Assembly: GCA_017893485.1 (NCBI GenBank)
Contig: CM030366.1
Location: 52,420,565 to 52,484,564, forward strand
Reading direction: 5' to 3'
DNA from: Hemerocallis citrina
Taxonomy: Eukaryota > Streptophyta > Magnoliopsida > Asparagales > Asphodelaceae
Length of the DNA stretch: 64,000 nt
Below, piece by piece: positions 55,895 through 64,000 of the stretch (position 1 is its first letter; every line of letters starts with the position of its first letter). The notes below the pieces were generated by a model. That model ran no database searches, was not told where the DNA came from, and was given only the letters and a program-made list of their open reading frames with translations. The translations under genes were made by a program, and so were the position numbers.

Positions 55895-58800
55895 TGTAAC
55901 ACCCCGAATTCCAAAATGCAACTGAATCCAAAGTTGCACAGGATCTTTACACTTCTTTCGTATAATTTTACAAGGAAATTAAAAACATTTCTTACATCAG
56001 AGTTACAATACACATTTACATTTATACAGCAGAAGCAATTTACAGTGATTACATGGAACAATTACAAAACATTTAAATCAATCTTTGAGCAGCATGTATA
56101 CTTCAATTTGTCAACCTCTTTTTTCCTGCATATGAAACTGTGGGCGCGTCAGTTCATTCACTGACGAAATATTATACACGGCCATCCTCTCTATGCCAGA
56201 AATAGTATAACGATTTTCCATACTTAAATAACCACAAACTTGATTACAAAACAAACTACAAGGGACTATCCTATTGATGTCGTGTCGTGATGTGCACTTA
56301 GATCTTAATGCAGTTGTTTACATTATATGACACTAATGCGTATTTGTTCATAGTCTATGCAGCCCATACTACATAGGTCCGAGGGCAAGCCCTTAATCGT
56401 TCTTCATCTTGTAGGGTTCAATCCCTCGCCATGACTTAATCTACTACTATAACTACAGTAAGTATCTTAGGCATTCTATGAACTACGAACTCACGTCTAG
56501 GCACCCTAGAGAGAATCCCAACGCACTTACACATGACCTAATATGCAGGAATTCTGTGGTAATTCACCTCCTACCATAAACGTGACACCACCCGTAGTCA
56601 TTCGATTGCCCCAAAAGCGTCGCCACCGGGACGGTACTCTGGAGTAGTATCCACATCCTAATCATGACGCATCATGGGACATCCTATGGATACTCTCACG
56701 CCGCCAATCTAATGGTCCTCATACTCATGTTTGTCTCTTACGTTCATCACATCGTCACTATGTATCTCATCCTTATGTATAATCTGAGGTTACTATTCTA
56801 GAATTTAGCATTACTCCTACATCGGTCCTTTTAACAACATTCATTATCAACGACTCAAACTTGGTCAACAAAATTTCATAAATTCTCTTTTGAAGTACTT
56901 TTCATGCTTGCCGATGTAGAGTCTTAGCCAAGTTCTAGTATAAGTCCTCATTTCACATTCAGTGAAACATGTTCACAAATTTTCATATTTCATCACATTC
57001 TCTTTTCAACACATTTCTGTGCACAATTTACATACTTAAAATTTCACATTTAATTCCACTCAACATAAGTCTCAATTCATCTCTTTGAAATCATTTCCAT
57101 AATCAAAAATTTCATTTTTCTTTATTTTAGAAACTCAAAAGATCAAAACTAAAGTGAACTCTTCACTCTAAAAAAAATGTATTTCTCTTTTAAAGGGTCC
57201 ATAAGTCCAAAAATAATTTTTTTTTGAAGTTTATAAACTCAAGGATTTTATAATATTTTCTCCCTATTTGTTTTTTATATTTTTATATTGGTAAGATTCA
57301 CAATAGTCAATGTAAAATAAATAAAATAGAAAAATAGAAAAGATTTTTTTCCAAAATTTTTTGGCCACAGCCAGATTCGAACCGAACAACACACACACAC
57401 ACAGTGCACAGTCCCCGAGACCCAAAGGCCCCACGCGCTAGCCAAAAGGGACAAGGTGCCCAACTGTCACAAAAGGGGGAGAGGGATGGTTTTGAGTTTG
57501 ATTCTCGGTGTATGGGAAAAAAATCAAATTTTGGAATAAAAGCCCCTTGCCAAGACTCGTACCCACACACACACAGTGCTAAAGTAACGCCACTAAAGCC
57601 CCCTATAACCAGTATGACCATAGGAATTAACTGATATAGGATTGGTTCAAAATAGGTTTAAGTCGAGTCTTTGTCTATTGGAAATATTCTAATTTTCAAA
57701 CGATCGTAACTTAGTTTCTTATTTACAAAAATTTCTAAAAATTTCCAGAATACTAAATTTACATATATTCAACAAATCAGTGTTTTTAAAATAATTTTTT
57801 GGCATTAAAACAAGTATTTTCACTCTAATTTATTTTCTATGTTTACAATATTGAAAAGAAAATCACTTTAACAAATTTGCTACTCAATTTCTTGCATTAG
57901 GATTTTGTTAAAAAGTGTAAATTTTTTTCCTCTTTATTCATAATGCTTATAATCCAAGTTATATTTTTGAGCAAAAATATACCATGGTTCCATAAGCGCA
58001 AAAATTAATAATTCATTCGCTAATCAACACATGAACCTTTTCTACAATTACACGGTTCCAATTCTACAACTTCATGGCAATAAGTGAATTTTAATTACAT
58101 TAAACATGAATTATAACCAATAGCACATAATTCATCAAGCATTTACTCATTCGTTTAGCAAGTCATTTTTAGAGTCTACAAGTGAGTATCTTATTAGTTC
58201 TTTTAGCATGCATAAATATCACAATTTCCCCAGCATGATATCTAATATTAGAAGTATAGAAAACCACCCACCTATTTGAAGAAAATTCTACAAAGCTCCT
58301 ACGATCTCCTTGAACATGATTGGTCCTTCTCCTCCTAGAATGAGCCACCACGATGATCCTTCTCCTTGCACTTGGTGAAACCGAGTCCTCCCCTTGCCAT
58401 GGGTTGAAGTAGCCGATCTCCAAAGGTAGGGAACACACACACACTTATGCACTCAATCTCTTTACTCTCTCTAAATATTTTACTCTCCTATAGTTTCTTT
58501 CTTTCAATTATTTTTCTTAGTGTTGTATGCATGAAGGTAGGGGGTATTTATACTAGTTTTAGGATAGATTGGAGGGCTAGGATTACACTAGATGGTTGTA
58601 GATAAATGTCTAGGATAAGATTGGAACTTGTAGCAACTACCCATGACACACACACCACCTCTCCACTAGTCCACAACTCCCACTCTCTCTCTCCTACTAT
58701 CCGGCCAAGGATGGAGTGTGCAATGCACACACACGTGAAAACACGTGTCCCAACTAGTGTCCCCCTAATTAAAGTTGTACATTAAAAAATTAATTAATTA

Positions 58801-59104
58801 TCTACAAAAATATGTGTCTACATGACAAGTTAATTAAAAGTAGTTAATTTATGGGCTTTTTTAAAAAATAGTTGACTTTTAGAAAAGAAATACTTAATTT
58901 ATTAAGTTGGGCTTAGTTTAAAAAAGCAAATTTAGGCTCCTTAAAAGAAAAATGGGATTGAAGAATAAAAGAAGAAAATAGAGAAAATAATTATTTGTTC
59001 ATGTTATAGAAATCATTTCATAAGAGAATATTTATACAAAATTTTGCACGTGCACAACACGTAAAAATCTACAATTTCATATTTATAAAATTCAGGGTAT
59101 TACA
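55895..59104 (-). repeat. Tek-2 3' LTR (3.2 kb)
   Basis: Minus strand begins TGTAATACCCTGAATTT and ends GGAATTCGGGGTGTTACA. TATAAATA at 58551-58558 and donor-like ATAG/GTGGGTGG at 58271, both on the minus strand. Shares blocks with LTR-4 (GCGAGGGATTGAACCCTA near 56420). ACACACACAC runs at 57390 and 57565. No gene in the LTR. Confidence 0.88.
58551..58558 (-). promoter_or_regulatory. TATA box of the Tek-2 LTR
   Basis: TATAAATA on the minus strand, about 280 bp before the donor-like site at 58271. Confidence 0.6.
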
Positions 59105-59120
59105 ACTCTCCCTCCTTAGA
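59105..59120 (-). promoter_or_regulatory. Tek-2 polypurine tract
   Basis: Minus strand TCTAAGGAGGGAGAGT against the LTR start, nearly the same as the Tek-1 tract. Confidence 0.75.
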
Positions 59121-59201
59121 ATAGTTCCGTCCCCGGAACTGCAATAAAAGAGTGAGAAAACAAAACACAATAAGAAGAAAGAAAATAAAATAATATACAA
59201 A

Positions 59202-60573
59202 TCAATCAAAGAGCTCAGGATGATCCTTCATCATCCTCTCCTCAGATTCCCAAGTAGCCTCTTCAATCAACTGGTTTCTCCAGACTACCTTGATCATCAG
59301 TATCGTCTTATTCCTCAAGTCTTTCTCTCGACGATCAACAATCTCGACCGGAAGCTCAATGTAACTCAGATCCAACTGCAAACCCTCTAGCACTTCGGGC
59401 AAATGATGACTTGGATCTGGAATGTAACCTCTCAGTATAGACACATGAAAGACATTGTGCACCTGAGACAACTCTTCCGGTAACTCAAGCTGGTAAGCAG
59501 TTTTCCGATCCTTTTCAATATCTTATACGGCCCTATGAACCTCGGGGCTAACTTCCTGCCTTTGCCAAATTGGATCACGCCTTTGCTAGGTAATACCTTC
59601 AGAAAGACAAAGTCACCAACCTCGAACTCTAGGTCTCTCCTCCGATTGTCTGCATAGTTCTTCTGCCTACTCTGAGCATCCACCAACCTCTTCCTAATCA
59701 GATCAATCTTTTCAGAGGTCTGCTGCACAATCTCAGGCCCAAACATCTGCCGCTCCACAACTTCGAACCAACAAACAGGCGTCCTGCACTTCCTGCCATA
59801 CAAAGCTTCGTACGGCGCCATCCCAACACTAGTATGAAAACTGTTGTTATAGGCAAACTCCACCGAAGCTAGATGCCTTTCCCAACTGCCTCTAAAGTCT
59901 AGTACACAACACCGAAGCATGTCCTCGAGAATACGGTTGACTCTCTCGGTTGCCCATCGGTCTGTGGATAAAAAGCAGTGCTGAAGTCCGTCTTGGTACC
60001 CCAAGCTGTCTGAAGACTCCTCCAGAAATGCGAAGTAAACCGCACATCTCGATCAGACACAATGGTTAACGAAACACCATGAAGTCTGACGATCTCACCA
60101 ACATACATCTCAGCTAACTTGTCCATCGAAGCAGTGAGTTTCATTGCCAAAAAGTGAGCGGACTTGGTCAGTCGATCAACTATGAACCAAATCGCATCAT
60201 TGCCCTTGGAAGTATTAGGCAAGCCCGTGATGAAATCCATACTGATGTTATCCCACTTCCATTCCGGAATAGGTAACAGTTGCAATAGACCTCCAGGTTT
60301 CTGATTATCAGCTTTGACTTGTTGACATATCTCACACCTCGACACAAATTCAGCCACATCCCGCTTCAAACCTGACCACCGGAAATGCTGTTTAATGTCC
60401 TTATACATCTTGGTACTCCCAGGGTGTACAGACAAAAGAGTAGCATGTGCCTCCTGAAGAATACTCTTTTTCAAGTCCGACTGATCCGGAACACACAACC
60501 TCTCTCCAAACCACAACACTTCATCCCTGATCTGAAACTCTGACAATTTGCCAACACCAACTTGCTCCTTCAT
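59202..60573 (-). pseudogene. pol: Tek-2 pol: integrase and chromodomain, two frameshifts
   Basis: HHCC zinc region HATLLSVHPGSTKMYKD ... RCEIC intact; MDFITGLPN and SDRDVRFTS hold the first two catalytic Asp residues. One base is missing in the run near 59953, just before the motif with the catalytic Glu (ATERVNRILE), so the frame changes there. The C-terminal region has GDFVFLKVLPSKGV and KLAPRFIGPYKILKRIG, then a second shift near 59475. The tail VHNVFHVSILRGYIPDPS and VVWRNQLIEEATWESE is a chromodomain-like module, ending PELFD with TGA at 59202. Integrase inserts the cDNA; the chromodomain is thought to steer it to heterochromatin. Confidence 0.92.
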
Positions 60574-60647
60574 CGTCTGAATCTCTGCATCTTCCTTCTA
60601 ACTTGCGATAATCCTTTCATTCAGCGTCGGTTGAAGCTTCAACTGAG

Positions 60648-61328
60648 CTAAAGATGACCCAAGCGTTGCAGAACAACTTCAATACCAGCCCGATCCAATT
60701 TCTCTGCCAGCTGCCTCTGAGTTGTAATCAAACTAGCCAGGCTGCTCTTTCGGCTAAGTGCATCAACAACAACATTAGCTTTCCCAGGATGATACTTAAT
60801 CTCCGGACGAATGTCCTCAAGTACCTCCAGCCATCTCCTTTGCCTCAGGTTCAGATCCTTCTGCTGATAGATGTACTTCAAGCTCTTATGGTCCGTGTAC
60901 ATGTTCAGCTTCTTACCATACACGTAATGCCTCCATTGCTTCAAGGCGAAGATAATCGCAGCCAACTCCAGATCATCTGTCGGATAATTTTTCTCATGCA
61001 GTCTTAGTTGCCTAGACCCAAATAAGATCACTTTCCCCTCTTGCATTAAGACACAACCAAGCCCACGATGTGAAGCATCGATGTAAACATCGTACTCAAC
61101 ACCTACTCTAGGCAAAGCTAAAATGGGTGCAGTAGTCAGCCTCTCTTTCAACTCCTGAAAGCTTGCCTCGCACTGTTCGGTCCACTTGAAGTTCACATTC
61201 TTTTTGGTCAGACCAGTGAGCGGCACGACTATTTGAGCGTAGCCCTGGATGAACCTCCTATAGTATCCAGTTAGCTCAAGAAAATTCCTGATTTTCTTCA
61301 CTGTAGTAGGCCTTGCCCAATCCTTCAC
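60648..61328 (-). pseudogene. pol: Tek-2 pol: RT connection and RNase H
   Basis: One open frame of 226 codons: [17 protein letters not shown], then the RNase H domain (RT_RNaseH type) with [45 protein letters not shown] and [10 protein letters not shown]. All four acidic catalytic positions are present. Stops at both ends reflect decay, not domain borders. RNase H removes the RNA strand of the hybrid. Confidence 0.92.
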
Positions 61329-62116
61329 CGCCTCTATCTTCTACAGATCAGTTGCGACTCCCTCCTTAGAAAGGATGTGACCTAGGAATGCCACTTCAGA
61401 TTTTCAGAAATCGCACTTGGATAACTTGGCATACAACTCTTGCTTTTCCAGCTTCTTCAAAACTACTGCCAGATGCTCTGTGTGCTCCTCCTCCGACTTG
61501 GAGTACACAAGAATATCGTCGATAAACACCACAACGAAGGAATCAATGACGGCCTCAGAACTCTGTTCATCATATCCATGAAAATTGCAGGTGCATTCAT
61601 CACTCCGAATGGCATAACTAAGAATTCGTAATTCCCGTGTCGAGTTCTGAACACAGTCTTATGCACGTCTTCAGCTTTCACTCGAACTTGATGATATCCT
61701 GATCGAAGACCTATTTTGGAAAAAACAGCCGCTCCTTGTAGACGATCGAACAAGTCATCATTTCTTGGAATCGGATATTTGTTCTGAACAGTAACCTTAT
61801 TCAGCTCTTGGTAATCGATGCACATCCTCATCGAACCATTCTTCTTCTTTACCAAAAACACCGGCGCTCCCCAAGGTGACGCACTCGGTTGAATAAAGCC
61901 CTTCTCCAGCAGTTCCTCAATCTGCTGTTTGATCTCATCCTGCTCCACAGGCGCCATCCTATACGGTGCCTTGGAAATAGTGATGCTGAACTCCACATCA
62001 CGATGCGGGGGTAACCCAGGCAAATCTTCCAAGAACACCATCGGATAATCCCGAACCACCGGAATTTGCTGCACCTCTACAGGAATCACTTTCTTCTGGC
62101 TGATAGCAGCAACCAA
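61328..62116 (-). pseudogene. pol: Tek-2 pol: reverse transcriptase, active-site change and frameshift
   Basis: Frame from 62116 with [34 protein letters not shown] and [11 protein letters not shown]. The motif-A stretch reads [12 protein letters not shown], with Gly in the place of the first catalytic Asp. A frameshift near 61553 follows VLRP. The second motif, FIDD, is still encoded at 61515-61526 in the new frame. 61440-61328 is degenerate. The Asp-to-Gly change would by itself inactivate polymerisation. Confidence 0.9.
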
Positions 62117-62137
62117 ATCTGAACATATTCTCTTTCC

Positions 62138-62493
62138 TTAGAAAGTGACTTCAGGTCCACCTGAAGCCTTCACTGCTACTGTCTTGGTTCTACACTCGAT
62201 GCTCGCACTGTACACCGACATCCAATCAATGCTAATGATAACATCGACTCCCAAGACATTCAGCTCGATCAGATCTATCCCGAAAATTCTATCTCCAATC
62301 ACGATCTCGCAGTCCGCATAGTACCGATCAGTGGTTAAAGTCTCCCCTGATGGAGTAGCTACTGCTAAGACCTTGCCTGGAAATATCTTCGGTTTAACTT
62401 CTAGAACTTTAGCAAATTTAGGTGATTCAAAAGTATGAGATGACCCAGTATCGAACAAAACAACAGTTTTCTTTCCATTCAAAAAAAGTTTCC
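62138..62493 (-). pseudogene. pol: Tek-2 aspartic protease, second coding block after a predicted intron
   Basis: Starts at the predicted acceptor (62493) with GKLFLNGKKTVVL, then FDTGSSHTF, a retroviral-type Asp-Thr-Gly active site, and VLGVDVIISIDWMSVY, the flap-side and second conserved block. A TAA at 62138 separates it from RT in the same frame. The protease would cut the gag-pol polyprotein. Its frame differs from gag; the 104-nt interval upstream accounts for the shift. Confidence 0.85.
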
Positions 62494-62597
62494 CTGTTAC
62501 ATAACACACACTCGTTACATAACAGTGTACTAAATAAACAGGAAAAGGGACAACAGAAAGAAAAATAAAGGACACTCCTATACTCCCCCACTCGTAC
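62494..62597 (-). other. Predicted 104-nt intron between gag and protease of Tek-2
   Basis: On the minus strand, donor CACTG/GTACGAG (62598/62597) and acceptor TGTAACAG/GG (62494/62493). The middle is strongly pyrimidine-rich (TTTATTTTTCTTTCTGTTG). It contains the gag stop (TAG 62578-62580), and its length is not a multiple of 3. Removing it puts the codon split at 62598 in register with the protease frame. Tekay-type elements normally run from a V-V/I-T-G motif into the protease without a break, which is the join produced here. The donor is weak beyond GT, so an old insertion is the alternative. Confidence 0.5.
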
Positions 62598-63585
62598 CAG
62601 TGATGACGTGATCCACTTCATCAGCATCAGCTTCAGTCAAGGTAAATACTCGCCCCTGCTGGTACGACATCTTCCTGGCCTGCTGAGTTGGTCCATTGCG
62701 GACGACATCCTGCAGCTTGGGGCAATGAGACTTGTAGTGGCCTGTCTCTCCACAGTTGAAACAAGTCACCGGAGGTCTCACCCAAGTATTTCCGAGTCTT
62801 CCCGCCACCTGAACAGCATTCGCACTCGTAGGCTTGAACATTTGAGCCGGTGGCTGTCCCCTGACATTCCCAGCAACTGCTGGCCTCTTCCCCACATTCC
62901 AGTTGTTCCTCCGATTCTGAACAGTGTGGAACTGCTCCATGTCCGCCTCAGTAGCTGCCGCTCATTTGACCAGCTTGTCAAACCTCCTGATACCGAGGGG
63001 TATCATCCTAGATCTCAGACTTGGCCTCAAACCATGCTCGAACTTTTGAGCCTTCTTCACCTCGTCCATCGCCAGTTCGGGTGCATATCTTGAGAGTTGA
63101 TTGAACCTCGTCTCATACTCTCTAATTGACTTGCCGCCCTACTGTAGTGCCAGAAACTCCATGGCCTTTTCCTCCTGGGCGTCTGATGAAAAGTAATGAC
63201 TATAGAATTCCTCCAAGAATTCCTCCCAGGCAAGAACAATGTCCCCCATCGTCCGCTTCATCAACTACCACCATACAACCGCATCCTTCTCGAACTGAAG
63301 TGCCGCCAACTTCACCTTGCTGCCCTCTGGAGTCTCCAAGACTTCGAAGATAGTCTCTACCTGTCGGATCCAATTGTCAGCCGTGTCAGGGTCTGACTTC
63401 CCCTCAAACACCGGTGGTTTCATTCACTTGAATGATTCCACGAGTTTGGTTACTTCGGGTACTGGATTCACAGACACCCTTCCTTGATTCTGATTCATGG
63501 CAACGACATTGAGTGTTTGATAGACCCTCGCTAGTTCCGTTTCTAAGTCCAGACCTTCTCCATTTCGAGCTCCCCTTCTAGCCAT
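62598..63585 (-). pseudogene. gag: Tek-2 gag, four in-frame stops
   Basis: ATG 63585 (MARRGARNGEG), 3 nt after a GCATCAG acceptor-like site. An N-terminal helix, then a Retrotrans_gag core with PPVFEGKSDPDTADNWI, VVWW, FLEEFYSHYF and IREYETRFNQLSRY. A CCHC knuckle CFNCGETGHYKSHC lies near 62720-62765, and the tail ends EADADEVDHVITG at the predicted donor. All four stops (63424, about 63265, about 63138 and about 62962) lie in a single otherwise unbroken frame, so damage is by point mutation. Confidence 0.9.
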
Positions 63586-63730
63586 GTTCTGATGCAATAG
63601 ATCCATCAAATTCGAAGTATAAAACATAAACTTTTAAATCAACTTTTCATTTCATTGAATTTCAAACTTTATACATTAGAATTTAAAACATTTCTGACAT
63701 CAAATGAAAGCAGTAAGTAGATACAACAGT
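63586..63730 (-). other. Leader between the extra ORF and gag of Tek-2
   Basis: AT-rich, non-coding on the minus strand, ending CTATTGCATCAG/AAC before the gag ATG. Looks like the 3' end of an intron. Confidence 0.5.
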
Positions 63731-64000
63731 CTAGTTCCTACGGTTCCTCTTGGCTTCACGAAGCTTTTCCCATAGTTCTTCCAATTTGTCCTTCGGTACA
63801 TCATACATATTTTTCCTCTTCTCGAGTTCCCAAACACGATGACTGAGAACTGCAATGCTCTCCTTGCTCTTCCCATACTATGCCTGCAACAGCTCAGCTC
63901 TCTCCCTCTGAGTCTCTACTTGCCTCTGAAGAGACATAATGAGACTGCTCGGAACTGGTTCTTTCTCATCAGAGGAATCATTAGATGAATCCGGAGGTGG
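63731..64000 (-). CDS. Extra coiled-coil ORF upstream of gag in Tek-2, 5' end outside the window
   Basis: Minus-strand frame entering from the right edge and ending in TAG at 63731. It starts acidic (PPPDSSNDSSDEKEP), then has a heptad-like helical stretch (SLQRQVETQRERAELLQ), one in-frame TAG, then a second charged helix (KDKLEELWEKLREAKRN) with a basic end. About 90 codons visible. It lies between where the PBS should be and gag, a place where Tekay elements usually have no gene. No family recognised. The single stop and consistent composition suggest it was once translated. Confidence 0.5.

Larger units (their letters stand above)
55895..64000 (-). mobile_element. Tek-2, Tekay/Del-like chromovirus, minus strand, 5' end outside the window
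   Basis: 3' LTR at 55895-59104, then on the minus strand from right to left: an extra ORF, gag, protease, RT, RNase H, integrase and chromodomain. Inserted in the 3' LTR of Tek-1 after AACTC (55890-55894). Tek-2 is therefore younger than Tek-1, though its pol also carries stops, frameshifts and an RT active-site change. Confidence 0.92.

Overview
This window reads as repeat-rich nuclear DNA of a flowering plant, most likely a eudicot heterochromatic region. I find no ordinary host gene, tRNA or rRNA. Nearly every interpretable protein fragment is LTR-retrotransposon or LINE sequence: Ty3/Gypsy gag-pol, Ty1/Copia gag-pol, and a zinc-knuckle LINE-like ORF. Primer-binding sites (PBS) match plant initiator tRNA-Met (TGGTATCAGAGCC) or the TGGCRCYGTCTGTGGGAA type of Tat-lineage Gypsy elements. 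All elements carry stops, frameshifts or deletions, so they are old.

Layout. 1-2621: LTR-like AT-rich block in minus orientation, with a 46-bp tandem repeat at its left end. 2622-3830: LTR edge and small plus-strand ORF (3400-3819) with its own TATA box, resembling the antisense ORF of Tat/Retand elements. 3831-23209: a giant (~4.0 kb) LTR, called V-LTR copy A, split by two nested insertions. The first (5647-12977) is a minus-strand gag-only element with intact LTRs and the target-site duplication GACAT. The second (15019-23094) is a full-length degenerate Copia element. 23210-24531: PBS, gag remnant and degenerate internal DNA. 24532-27754: a 3.2-kb Gypsy LTR (LTR-4) with PBS. 28030-37607: three further partial V-LTR copies (B, C, D) and an unassigned AT-rich block. 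37608-46235: V-LTR copy E, split by a 2.5-kb LINE-like insertion with 18-bp target duplications, then PBS, gag, PPT and a truncated 3' LTR. 46236-48227: mosaic of LTR scraps and a reverse-transcriptase fragment. 48228-55894: Tek-1, a plus-strand Tekay/Del-like chromovirus without gag, its 3' LTR cut by Tek-2. 55895-64000: Tek-2, a minus-strand Tekay/Del-like chromovirus running off the right edge.

The most interesting signal is a possible splicing layout shared by the giant-LTR Gypsy families. Each LTR has a splice-donor-like site, in several cases downstream of a TATA box. In the three copies where gag is visible, a CAG acceptor lies exactly 3 nt before the gag ATG. Tek-2 also has a 104-nt GT-AG interval between gag and protease whose removal brings the two frames into register and skips the gag stop. 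In Tek-2 a coiled-coil ORF lies inside the predicted leader intron. A second strong pattern is that every V-LTR copy carries a different, independently expanded tandem repeat at the same site.
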